Of a stretch of DNA of 64,000 nt, positions 1 through 6,307 are shown piece by piece. Numbering within the stretch: the stretch's first letter is position 1; each line of letters begins with the position of its first letter. The notes under the pieces are model-generated. The model was given only the letters and a program-made list of their open reading frames with translations, was not told the DNA's origin and ran no database searches. This DNA is from Acidobacteriota bacterium (lineage in GTDB: Bacteria > Acidobacteriota > Blastocatellia > RBC074), in the NCBI GenBank assembly GCA_016196035.1, contig JACPYM010000040.1:1-64000 (forward strand). Reading direction: 5' to 3'. A program made the position numbers and the translations under genes.

Positions 1-25
1 AATAGAGTTATTGTGATGTTTGCGT

Positions 26-427
26 TCAACAACTTAGCCTAAAATTCCAGAGTCCCGCGCAGACCCCTAAAGTAACGTTGTATAAATCAAGGTCATGCAT
101 ACGTAGACGATCTGATAAAATTCGATAGCGCTTCAATCCGGCGATGCTATGCTCGACGACAACGCGCGCGCGCGCCAGTAACTTGTTTTCTGCTTTTTGT
201 TCCGGAGTTAGCTCCTGCTTCTTCGGTTTTTTGTGTGGTATCAGCAGTTCTTTGCACGTGTAATCCTTTTCGATTCCTAAAAAACCCATGTCCACGCGGA
301 CGCGGCACTCGGCGAACCAATTTTCTACCGGAGGAAACTCGAGTTGGAACATCCTGTAGTCGTGCGTTTTTCCGACCCAACATTCGCTCAAGTACAAAAT
401 GCGCCACAAAGGATTGCGCAGCGTCAC
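26..427 (-). CDS. IS5-family transposase, C-terminal frame (orfB)
   Basis: This 133-residue frame holds the C-terminal catalytic part of the same transposase: the second aspartate (RVDMGFLGIEK), the basic IPHKKPKK stretch and the glutamate motif VVVEHSIAGLKR. The annotated start is an internal codon. The homologous reading continues upstream in this frame to the A7 run near 446-452, where it meets orfA in the -1 frame. It has no ribosome binding site of its own, so it would be made only by frameshifting from orfA. Confidence 0.8.
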   Translation of the reverse strand: MTLRNPLWRILYLSECWVGKTHDYRMFQLEFPPVENWFAECRVRVDMGFLGIEKDYTCKELLIPHKKPKKQELTPEQKAENKLLARARVVVEHSIAGLKRYRILSDRLRMHDLDLYNVTLGVCAGLWNFRLSC

Positions 428-888
428 GGCTTTGACGGTGTGGCACTTTTTTTCCCCGTGTAGTGAGCGCGTTGCACTTCGTCGTCAGCGGGTCTTCGCA
501 TTCTTTGCGCCAGGCCGTCAAAGATCAAAGTTTCTTCCTGCTGCAAGTATTGAGCAAATTCTGCCGTGTCCTTGAACTTGCGACGGGGCAAACACTGGGC
601 GGATTGCAGGGCGTGTGCTAAGACCGTCAGCCCGCTGGTTTGATTGCGTTTGGCATTGGCGCCGTCCAGCCCACTGACAAACCCTAGCACGTCATAAGTC
701 AACCCGACTTTGAGGTTAAACAAGGTGAAGAATAACAACTCTTCTTCTGAAGCTAAGCTCGGAGTAACTTCGATTTCCGCTTGGCGCTCAGCGACGGATT
801 TCCCGTGTAGCTCCAGGTAGCTTGTGGTAAACAGAACCAGTAACTTCTGGAATTGAGCTTGGGTACACATCCGGTAGAAGCGCTCCAT
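424..888 (-). CDS. IS5-family transposase, N-terminal frame (orfA)
   Basis: This 154-residue frame matches the N-terminal half of DDE_Tnp_4-type (IS5-like) transposases: a helical DNA-binding region, then the first catalytic aspartate region (LIFDGL) and the start of the YTGKK..HTVK motif. The frame leaves the conserved motif right after the lysines, at a run of seven A residues (minus strand), and stops a few codons later. The rest of the motif continues in the -1 frame. It is either programmed frameshifting, as known for some IS5 groups, or an inactivating indel. Confidence 0.8.
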   Translation of the reverse strand: MERFYRMCTQAQFQKLLVLFTTSYLELHGKSVAERQAEIEVTPSLASEEELLFFTLFNLKVGLTYDVLGFVSGLDGANAKRNQTSGLTVLAHALQSAQCLPRRKFKDTAEFAQYLQQEETLIFDGLAQRMRRPADDEVQRAHYTGKKSATPSKP

Positions 889-1084
889 TGACGAGCTGTG
901 GTCAACTCCGAAATTTGCAGTTTCATGTCAAGAGGCTAGCGATTTGCGCCAAAGACTGCAAGCCTCTGAGCAGCATCAGGTTATACAGATTCACCCCGTC
1001 GCAACAAGTCTAATGATCTCAAAATTTGCTTCTATGACTTTTTACGCCCATGCCTGTTACGCCCGTCCACGCAAACCTGCGAGT
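889..1084. other. start of interrupted cassette 5, no gene seen
   Basis: This is the stretch between the attC of cassette 4 and the transposase. Read on the minus strand it would be the first 200 bases of the next cassette. I see no convincing reading frame. The cassette was probably broken by the insertion sequence. Confidence 0.4.
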
Positions 1085-1172
1085 GTCTAACGGCCTCGTT
1101 CACCGGGCGGCGGCCTTCGCTACCAAGCAAGTTGGCTACGAGGAGCCGCTCCGTGTGGAATGGATGTTGGGC
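1085..1172 (-). other. attC: attC recombination site (cassette 4)
   Basis: On the minus strand the site runs from R'' GCCCAAC (1172-1166) to R' GTTAGAC (1091-1085), 88 bases. The inner L boxes pair (GCGGC with GCCGC) with an unpaired A after CGG, as in the other three sites. R'' complements TTGGGC, the first six bases of the cassette starting at 2401, which ties this attC to that distant start and makes the cassette 1311 bases long. Confidence 0.85.
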
Positions 1173-1187
1173 GGCTGCTGGATACTT

Positions 1188-1412
1188 TTAAGCCGTTGCC
1201 AGAATCGCTGATTTCACTGCCTGTGGCAATTTTACCGGAACGAAATAACTTGCAGAAAAAAGGTAATCTTCGCCCGATTCATCAACTACTCGAATCATAT
1301 TGTGACGGGCACCTTTTTCATCGGGTAGCACACGATAAACTTTCCATAACTGTAACGAAGCGGGGTAATCTTCGTTCTTAATGCAAATGACAAATTGCGG
1401 TTTTGTACTCAT
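1188..1412 (-). CDS. small conserved hypothetical protein, cassette 4
   Basis: The 74-residue protein begins MSTKPQFVICIKNEDYPASL and has a central IRVVDESGEDYL motif. I recognise this pattern from short uncharacterised proteins of cyanobacteria and soil bacteria, but no function is known to me. It starts 5 bases after the stop of the 79-residue gene upstream, so the two are probably co-translated. It is the last gene before the attC. Confidence 0.75.
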   Translation of the reverse strand: MSTKPQFVICIKNEDYPASLQLWKVYRVLPDEKGARHNMIRVVDESGEDYLFSASYFVPVKLPQAVKSAILATA

Positions 1413-1417
1413 AAGCT

Positions 1418-1657
1418 TTAATCGAGAAGCTCCTTAATTTTCATTTCTACCTTGCCGATGCCGTGTGCTTCGTACCAATGCACTTCAGCTTCAAACTCTT
1501 CGCCGTCATCCAGAAAGCGAATGCGAGCAAAACCTTTCAATTTACGCCAGCGCCCGTTGCCATAAGTTTTCTGCAACCACTCGAGGTCACGGATTTTGCT
1601 GCCAACAGCGATAATCTCAATGTCTTCAATTTTGCTGATGACTTCAAATAGGCTCAC
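1418..1657 (-). CDS. small conserved hypothetical protein, cassette 4
   Basis: The 79-residue product starts at GTG. Its core reads YGNGRWRKLKGFARIRF, followed by EVHWYEAHGIGKVEMKIK. This HWYEAHGIG pattern occurs in uncharacterised proteins of cyanobacteria and other bacteria; the function is unknown. It lies 6 bases downstream of a 38-residue membrane peptide gene and 5 bases upstream of the 74-residue gene, so the three look like one translational unit inside a cassette. Antitoxin or immunity roles are possible but not shown. Confidence 0.7.
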   Translation of the reverse strand: MSLFEVISKIEDIEIIAVGSKIRDLEWLQKTYGNGRWRKLKGFARIRFLDDGEEFEAEVHWYEAHGIGKVEMKIKELLD

Positions 1658-1663
1658 TGGATT

Positions 1664-1780
1664 TTATTTAGAGTTATAACCCACAACATATGCTATGACC
1701 ATCAATATCACTACAAAGACAATGATCTTTCCAAGCAAACTGAATGAGACGTGAATCCCTGATTCTTTGCTCAAGCTCAT
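1664..1780 (-). CDS. 38-residue single-pass membrane peptide, cassette 4
   Basis: ATG at 1780 follows a strong AGGAGA ribosome binding site seven bases upstream. The 38 residues begin MSLSKESGIHVSF and contain one hydrophobic helix (LGKIIVFVVILMVIAYVVG, about residues 16-34) before a short polar tail. It fits a small membrane protein. Stop and next start (GTG 1657) are 6 bases apart, suggesting coupling. The overlapping longer frame 1674-1865 lacks such a start signal and was rejected. No homologue recognised. Confidence 0.6.
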   Translation of the reverse strand: MSLSKESGIHVSFSLLGKIIVFVVILMVIAYVVGYNSK

Positions 1781-1942
1781 GCAATCTCCTAATGCGAGTA
1801 TCTGTGTTTACGCCGTCTGGGGCAACCACCAGTTGGGCGCATCCCCGCCCTGACTTCGATTTCACAGCGGGCCATTAATTGGGCTTATTGGCTATGATCT
1901 TTTCCCAGCAACCATGCGTGGGTCGCATCTCTTAATAAAGGT

Positions 1943-2356
1943 TTACCCAGAGACCTGTTTCACACCAAACTGCTTCGCAAGTATTTTTGCTGCTTTCTGG
2001 GCATCACGGGAAATAGATGTCTCGTTTGCCGACTTAAGACGGCATGCAAGGTCACCCGATTTCCCAACGATCCAGAGATCTCTCAGTTCGTCGCGCCCCC
2101 GAACAATGAGGAACTCCATTCGAGTGCCTCTTTTCTCGGGAAAGAAGAAATGAAACTCAAAATACAAGTAAAGTCCCGGATTAGGGACGATGACATAATC
2201 TCCGCTGTCTTCTACTGTCGCACCGTGCCAAGTTCCGGGCATTTTTTCAAGAAACTCATCTTTCGGGTAGTTCTCCCAATCGCGAGAAAGGGTGCGCGCC
2301 ATAAATGTTACGCCGTCAAATTCGCCAACCCCAGGTGGCCCCCAAAAGCTCCACAT
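1943..2356 (-). CDS. hypothetical protein, first gene of cassette 4
   Basis: I chose ATG 2356 (137 residues, MWSFWGPPGVGEFDG...) because it has AAAGGAGG at the right spacing. The longer frame to 2404 runs into the attC of the preceding cassette. The start lies 45 bases inside the cassette border, typical for cassette genes. The protein is soluble, rich in aromatic residues (YLYFEFHFFFPEKRG) with a lysine-rich C-terminal helix. I recognise no domain. Confidence 0.75.
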   Translation of the reverse strand: MWSFWGPPGVGEFDGVTFMARTLSRDWENYPKDEFLEKMPGTWHGATVEDSGDYVIVPNPGLYLYFEFHFFFPEKRGTRMEFLIVRGRDELRDLWIVGKSGDLACRLKSANETSISRDAQKAAKILAKQFGVKQVSG

Positions 2357-2395
2357 GCTGAACCTCCTTTGTTTTGTGGCGGAAGTTTTGCGTCC

Positions 2396-2485
2396 GCCCA
2401 ACACCGCATTAACCGTGCCGCGCCTGTAACATTGGAACTGACCACATCACTCGTTGGCGCGGCTACGGTTGAATAGATGTTAGGC
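2396..2485 (-). other. attC: attC recombination site (cassette 3)
   Basis: Read on the minus strand, R'' GCCTAAC (2485-2479) and R' GTTGGGC (2402-2396) frame a 90-base site. The inner arms AACCGT-A-GCCGCGCC and GGCGCGGCACGGTT pair with one extrahelical A. This is the hallmark asymmetry that lets an integron integrase choose the bottom strand. It terminates the TPR cassette. Confidence 0.9.
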
Positions 2486-2492
2486 TGTGTTC

Positions 2493-3407
2493 TCACTGAA
2501 TACTGACATTGTTATCAATCAAATATTTCACATCCTTAATTCGAGCAATCGCCCATTTTTTATCATTGGAGTCTATTTGAAGTTGAAGGTATTTCTCCCA
2601 TTCTTTGAGCGCATCGGCATAACGCCCTAATGACTCATAAGCGATCGCAAGGTTACGCTGTGCTCCTGAGTGTTCGGGATCAGTTCCTAAAGCAGTTTCA
2701 TACGCTAAAATAGCCTCATTATATTTACCTTGATCTGCTAGTAATGCTCCGAGATTATTGCTGGCATTTTTCAAATCAGGGTTTAGCTTAATAGCCATCC
2801 TATAAGCTGCAATCGCGTCTTCCCATTGGCCGAGATTGTATAGAGCAGTTCCAAGCTCATTATACAAACCCGCATCCAGACTGCCTGAGTCAAGTGTTAA
2901 TCGTATGCTTTCAATTTTTGTCTTTGCTCGCTGGCAATTATTTCGTAATGTTTCTAAGTTTTCTTTTGCAAGTGAATATCCCCTATTAGCTATTACGATT
3001 TCTTCCAATACCTCTTCAGCCTCCGCAATTCTCCCAGCTTTTTGAAAGGACCTGGCCAAGTTATTTTTAGCATCAGCGGCTTTTGGCTGAAGGACAATAA
3101 CTGCTTGGTAATGTCTTATAGCCTCATTAAACATATCAGCTTCAAAATATGCATTTGCCAAATTATACCTTGCATCAGCATATTTATGGTCGATCTGAAT
3201 TGCCTTTTTAAGGGTAACGATTGCTTCGTATAACCTACCTTGCATTGTCAATACAAGACCTAGATCATTATACGCCTCCTTCAACCCCTCATATATTTCG
3301 ATAGCAGTACGAAGCTCATTTTCGGCATCAAAAAGCAACTCTTTTTGCCCTAATAATTTGCCTTGGCTAGCGTGAAATTTTGCCCTGATGATATTTATCA
3401 ATTTCAT
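2493..3407 (-). CDS. TPR-repeat protein, cassette 3
   Basis: The 304-residue protein is an array of about seven tetratricopeptide repeats. Clear units carry YNDLGLVL, ARYNLANAYFEADMFNEA, AKNNLARSFQKAGR, YNELGTALYNLGQWEDA, ASNNLGALLADQGKYNEA and AQRNLAIAYESLGRYADA. No signal peptide or catalytic domain is seen, so it is likely a cytoplasmic protein-protein scaffold. The start has GGAGG six bases upstream and lies 39 bases into the cassette. The gene is visibly AT-richer than the host genes, consistent with acquisition. Partner unknown. Confidence 0.85.
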   Translation of the reverse strand: MKLINIIRAKFHASQGKLLGQKELLFDAENELRTAIEIYEGLKEAYNDLGLVLTMQGRLYEAIVTLKKAIQIDHKYADARYNLANAYFEADMFNEAIRHYQAVIVLQPKAADAKNNLARSFQKAGRIAEAEEVLEEIVIANRGYSLAKENLETLRNNCQRAKTKIESIRLTLDSGSLDAGLYNELGTALYNLGQWEDAIAAYRMAIKLNPDLKNASNNLGALLADQGKYNEAILAYETALGTDPEHSGAQRNLAIAYESLGRYADALKEWEKYLQLQIDSNDKKWAIARIKDVKYLIDNNVSIQ

Positions 3408-3440
3408 ACGCTACCTCCGATTCGTTGCTAACAAAACGAA

Positions 3441-3526
3441 GCCTAACGGCGCTGTTCAGCGGGGCGCGTGTTTCACTACCAGAACCATGGAACGGAGAAG
3501 CGCCTCCGCTGCAACCGATGTTAGGC
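3441..3526 (-). other. attC: attC recombination site (cassette 2)
   Basis: On the minus strand R'' GCCTAAC (3526-3520) and R' GTTAGGC (3447-3441) are perfect complements. The inner arms CAGCGG-A-GGCGC and GCGCCCCGCTG pair perfectly apart from one extrahelical A. At 86 bases this is the cleanest site of the array. Confidence 0.92.
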
Positions 3527-3594
3527 GCTGCTTCGTTGGAACTGACCGTCTCGATTACTTCTGCTTCGTAACCTGATTGTTTCGAGGAGTCATA

Positions 3595-3831
3595 CTACTC
3601 AGCCTGTGCTGCATATGACTCAAGAAATCCGCATCTTCTACATCGATATGTTGTAACCTGTAAGATCTCTTTCCCGCTTGTTTTAACTCCAAACCATCCA
3701 AACCAATTGCTTTTCTCTGGTTCTCCCTCCACCCACCGACTCTGTAGATATCCAGAATCCCCTTTATCTAAAATATAGCCCTCTTCCATATCTACTTTAC
3801 ATTTAGGACATTTCAGATTACGTGTTGTCAT
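3595..3831 (-). CDS. zinc-ribbon protein, PF20097-like, cassette 2
   Basis: The 78-residue protein has a CPKC knuckle near the N-terminus (residues 8-11) and a CRRCG knuckle near the C-terminus, with a GYILDKG...W..G segment between. This layout resembles the PF20097 (DUF6487) zinc-ribbon family, whose role is not known. A GGGAGA ribosome binding site precedes ATG 3831. It is the only gene of its 443-base cassette. Confidence 0.8.
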   Translation of the reverse strand: MTTRNLKCPKCKVDMEEGYILDKGDSGYLQSRWVEGEPEKSNWFGWFGVKTSGKEILQVTTYRCRRCGFLESYAAQAE

Positions 3832-3883
3832 AGGATTCTCCCAGTCTGTCAGTTAATTGCTTGATTTCCGCTGCGTGTTACTC

Positions 3884-3968
3884 GCCTAACACCGCGTTCA
3901 ACGGGCCGCGTTTTTGCTCCCGAAACATCAAGCTACGGAAAGCGGCTCCGGTGCAACGGATGTTCGAC
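3884..3968 (-). other. attC: attC recombination site (cassette 1)
   Basis: On the minus strand R'' is the unusual GTCGAAC (3968-3962) and R' is GTTAGGC (3890-3884). R'' does not match its own R' in place, but it complements TTCGAC, the first six bases of the cassette at 4631-4626. That is the signature of a cassette that was once circular. Inner arms CACCGG-A-GCCGC and GCGGCCCGTTG pair with one mismatch and one extrahelical A. Confidence 0.88.
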
Positions 3969-4043
3969 TCGGTTAACGGCATGTCAAATATTTATAACTC
4001 AAAATATACGGTAGTTGGTGAGACCCCAAGTTTGGAACGGTTT

Positions 4044-4607
4044 TCAGGCGGCAATGTTCAAGGATATCAGACTAGAGCCTGGAGAAATGATGAAATCCTT
4101 AATCTCATCAATGACCCCTTTATCCAATGCAAACTTAGCATCTTTTGTTGCCCCTTGTGTATAAAGCTCTCTAACTTCGGTTTCAGTAAGTCTGGAAAAA
4201 GTCTGATAAATATTTGCTAGTTTATTTTCATCGGCTTCAATTCCACTTAATAACTCTCTAGTTTGAGTAACTGATAGTAAAGTAGGTTGTTGAATGCTGA
4301 GTTGAACACCATGAAATAAAAATGTTGCGTTTGAAGATGCAAATCGTTCCTTACCGGCTAGAAAAATGATGGTTGCAATTGAATCAACAACACCAATATT
4401 GTGTGTAATAAGGTCAAGTGGTAATGCCCGCAAATAATTAAATAGTGTTATTCCAGCGGCAATGTCGCCACCGCGAGATGACATTGATAAATATAAGGTT
4501 GCGGGATGTTGATTATTTATTATTTCAGTGCAAGCTGACATAAGAATTTTTACAGTGTTAACTGTGATAGCATCAGGAAAGTTAAGGTAAAATACTGGTG
4601 TTTTCAT
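4044..4607 (-). CDS. ClpP-like serine protease, cassette 1
   Basis: The 187-residue protein has the ClpP fold signatures in order: SSRGGDIAAG (residues 43-52), the nucleophile region GVVDSIATIIFLAG with Ser76, the histidine region ATFLFHG with His99, and the aspartate region TKDAKFALDKGVID with Asp156. The triad spacing fits ClpP. The usual MGA after the nucleophile is replaced and no propeptide is seen, so it is a divergent relative. No Clp ATPase is nearby. It starts 24 bases inside the cassette with only a weak ribosome binding site, so it likely depends on the integron promoter. Confidence 0.82.
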   Translation of the reverse strand: MKTPVFYLNFPDAITVNTVKILMSACTEIINNQHPATLYLSMSSRGGDIAAGITLFNYLRALPLDLITHNIGVVDSIATIIFLAGKERFASSNATFLFHGVQLSIQQPTLLSVTQTRELLSGIEADENKLANIYQTFSRLTETEVRELYTQGATKDAKFALDKGVIDEIKDFIISPGSSLISLNIAA

Positions 4608-4625
4608 AACTTATTACGGTTTAGA

Positions 4626-4760
4626 GTCGAACATGAATTCGATGGACATCACTCATGCCTAGTATCAACCACGATGCCTAGTATTAGGCATGCGTTCCTA
4701 GTATTAGGCATAAGTTGGTTTCCACTATTAGGCATGTGCGACCTTTCCATTATTAGGCAT
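4626..4760 (-). other. attI: probable attI region with tandem TATTAGGCAT repeats
   Basis: The cassette 1 junction GTTCGAC lies at 4632-4626 (minus strand). Immediately on the integrase side are four copies of TATTAGGCAT (4682, 4702, 4726, 4751) and two copies of ATGCCTAGTAT (4655, 4674), spaced about 19-25 bases. The TTAGGC in each resembles the integrase core box. Known attI sites contain directly repeated integrase-binding sites, so these are candidates for that role. Their number and palindromic halves are unusual. Confidence 0.6.
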
Positions 4761-5102
4761 GGTGGATGGCTCGATACGCTCGGTGAGGTTTAAGGCTACA
4801 ACCTGATCGTAGCGGATGTCCCAGAGCCTGCGTTCTCGATTCCATTTGCCGCCAGCCTGTTTGACTTGCCGCTGCAAATCAGCCTCTGCCAATGCGACCC
4901 TGATGCCGACGATGGCAGCCGGGGCGATTTGATCGGCGGGATGAATCCAGGGCGCGGTTTCGACAATCAATTCGACGGTTTTGAGGCGCAACTGGCGCGC
5001 GCGGTCATAACGATAGCGCACACAAACCAATTGTTCGCCATACTGGTCGAGCATCGCTTTGGTGCCGTTCTGGCCGGGTTTTAGTTTTTTCTTTGCCAGC
5101 AT
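4728..5102 (-). CDS. hypothetical protein between attI and intI
   Basis: The 124-residue protein has two parts: a basic N-terminus with QYGEQLVCVRYRYDRARQLRLKTVELIVE, and a C-terminal segment VGIRVALAEADLQRQVKQAGGKW...RLWDIRYD. I recall short soil-bacterial proteins of this pattern (AGGKWN..R.LW.) without known function. AAGGGAG precedes ATG 5102. The last codons run into the TATTAGGCAT repeats. It is not enclosed by attC sites, so it belongs to the integron platform, not to the cassette array, and could be an accessory factor. Confidence 0.7.
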   Translation of the reverse strand: MLAKKKLKPGQNGTKAMLDQYGEQLVCVRYRYDRARQLRLKTVELIVETAPWIHPADQIAPAAIVGIRVALAEADLQRQVKQAGGKWNRERRLWDIRYDQVVALNLTERIEPSTMPNNGKVAHA

Positions 5103-5188
5103 GACGCCGCTCCCTTTGCTGAAAGTCGAAAATGCGTGCCGCCTTGGACTGATCCATACCGAGTGATTTACTTCAAAGGCAGGCGCAG

Positions 5189-5194
5189 TATAAT
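5189..5194 (+). promoter_or_regulatory. possible -10 box of intI
   Basis: TATAAT lies 64 bases upstream of the preferred intI start; the matching -35 (about 5166-5171) is poor. No CTGT-N8-ACAG LexA-type box is visible in 5103-5257, so SOS control as in class 1 integrons is not supported. Confidence 0.35.
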
Positions 5195-5257
5195 TGCCTG
5201 GCCCTTGGCGGGCAATAAAATCGGAACAAAGTCTGAGTGCCCAGCAGCGAGGTGATT

Positions 5258-6253
5258 ATGAGTCAACCCCAGCAACCCAGTGACGCGGCGACCCCGGCGC
5301 CCAAACTACTCGATCAAGTTCGCACAACCATCCGTTTGCGCGGCATGAGTTACCGCACCGAAGAAACCTATACCGATTGGATCAAACGGTTCATTCTCTT
5401 TCACCACAAACGCCATCCGGCAGAAATGAGCGCGCCCGAGGTGCGCGACTTTCTGGCGCATCTGGTCAATGACAACAACGTGGCGGCGGGGACGCAAAAC
5501 GTCGCGCTGCATTCAATCCTGTTTTTGTACCGCGAGGTGTTACAAATTGAGTTACCGTCAATCGGCGATTTACAACCCGCGAAGAAACAGCCGCGCTTGC
5601 CGGTTGTTTTTACATGCGCTGAGGTGGAACAACTGCTGGCGCAAATGGATGGGCGCAAGTTACTCATGGCCAGCCTGCTTTACGGCACCGGCATGCGTTT
5701 GCGTGAGTTACTGCGGCTGCGCGTGAAAGACGTTGATTTCGCGCAACACCAAATCACCGTCCGCCAGGGCAAAGGCGGCAAAGACCGTGTCACGATGTTG
5801 CCGCTGAGATTGAAAGAAGCGCTGCTACAACATTTGGTCACGGTAAAAGAAGCTCACGAAATAGATTTGCGCGAAGGCTTTGGCAACGTTGCGTTACCTT
5901 ACGCACTGGAAAAGAAATATCCGCAAGCCGCCACCGAATGGAAATGGCAATACGTCTTCCCCGCCCCTAAACGTTCGCGTGATCCACGCACACAAATCGA
6001 ACGGCGGCATCACCTCGATCCTTCGGTGTTACAAAAAGCCGTCAAGGAAGCCATACGCCAAGCCGCCATCACAAAACACGGCAGTTGCCACACCTTGCGC
6101 CACAGCTTCGCCACGCACTTGTTAGAAGCCGGTTATGACATCCGCACTGTCCAGGAGTTACTCGGCCACGCCGATGTGAGCACCACGATGATTTATACCC
6201 ACGTGCTCAATCGCGGCGGCCTCGGCGTCAACAGCCCGCTGGATCGGCTATGA
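5258..6253 (+). CDS. intI: integron integrase (tyrosine recombinase)
   Basis: From ATG 5258 (GAGGTG upstream) the protein has 331 residues. A SAM-like core-binding domain (about 15-100) precedes the catalytic domain with Arg147 (TGMRLRE), Lys in GKGGKDR, His278-x-x-Arg281 ([12 protein letters not shown]), His304 (LLGHADV) and Tyr313 (MIYTHV). These positions fall within one or two residues of IntI1. The extra segment typical of integron integrases lies between the second and third patches ([20 protein letters not shown]). It should excise and insert the minus-strand cassettes at attI. A GTG start at 5237 is possible. Confidence 0.95.
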   Translation: MSQPQQPSDAATPAPKLLDQVRTTIRLRGMSYRTEETYTDWIKRFILFHHKRHPAEMSAPEVRDFLAHLVNDNNVAAGTQNVALHSILFLYREVLQIELPSIGDLQPAKKQPRLPVVFTCAEVEQLLAQMDGRKLLMASLLYGTGMRLRELLRLRVKDVDFAQHQITVRQGKGGKDRVTMLPLRLKEALLQHLVTVKEAHEIDLREGFGNVALPYALEKKYPQAATEWKWQYVFPAPKRSRDPRTQIERRHHLDPSVLQKAVKEAIRQAAITKHGSCHTLRHSFATHLLEAGYDIRTVQELLGHADVSTTMIYTHVLNRGGLGVNSPLDRL

Positions 6254-6307
6254 GCAGTTGTGGCCGGTCGGCTACAATGCCTTGTCATTCCGCACCGCAA
6301 ACAGGCT

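Larger units (their letters stand above)
1..900 (-). mobile_element. IS5-like insertion sequence (ends not resolved)
   Basis: The two transposase frames below fill almost the whole stretch, so this is one insertion sequence lying in the distal part of the integron cassette array. Its left end is at or beyond the window edge. I could not pair terminal inverted repeats with confidence, so both borders are approximate. It sits where a fifth cassette should continue after the attC at 1085-1172, which suggests it landed in or next to a cassette. Confidence 0.7.
900..6253. mobile_element. chromosomal integron: intI plus minus-strand cassette array
   Basis: An integron-type tyrosine recombinase (5258-6253, +) diverges from minus-strand genes separated by four attC sites. 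Cassette borders follow the G/TT rule in the R' core. Cassette 1 is 3890-4631, cassette 2 is 3447-3889, cassette 3 is 2402-3446, cassette 4 is 1091-2401, and cassette 5 starts at 1090 and is cut by the insertion sequence. The first six bases of each complete cassette (TTCGAC, TTAGGC, TTAGGC, TTGGGC) complement the R'' box of its own attC, as they must if each once existed as a closed circle. Confidence 0.9.

Noticed and set aside
1832-1838. GTTGGGC core box as an attC of a separate cassette
   Set aside because: No partner R' or paired L boxes were found within 150 bases on the minus strand. It does not continue with the ACATC seen after R'' in the four real sites.
1674-1865. 63-residue minus-strand frame in cassette 4
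   Set aside because: It overlaps the 38-residue membrane peptide gene in another frame, and it has no ribosome binding site or recognisable motif, whereas the shorter gene has both start signal and a membrane helix.
5103-5257. LexA (SOS) box for intI
   Set aside because: No CTGT-N8-ACAG or close variant was found between the platform gene and intI.
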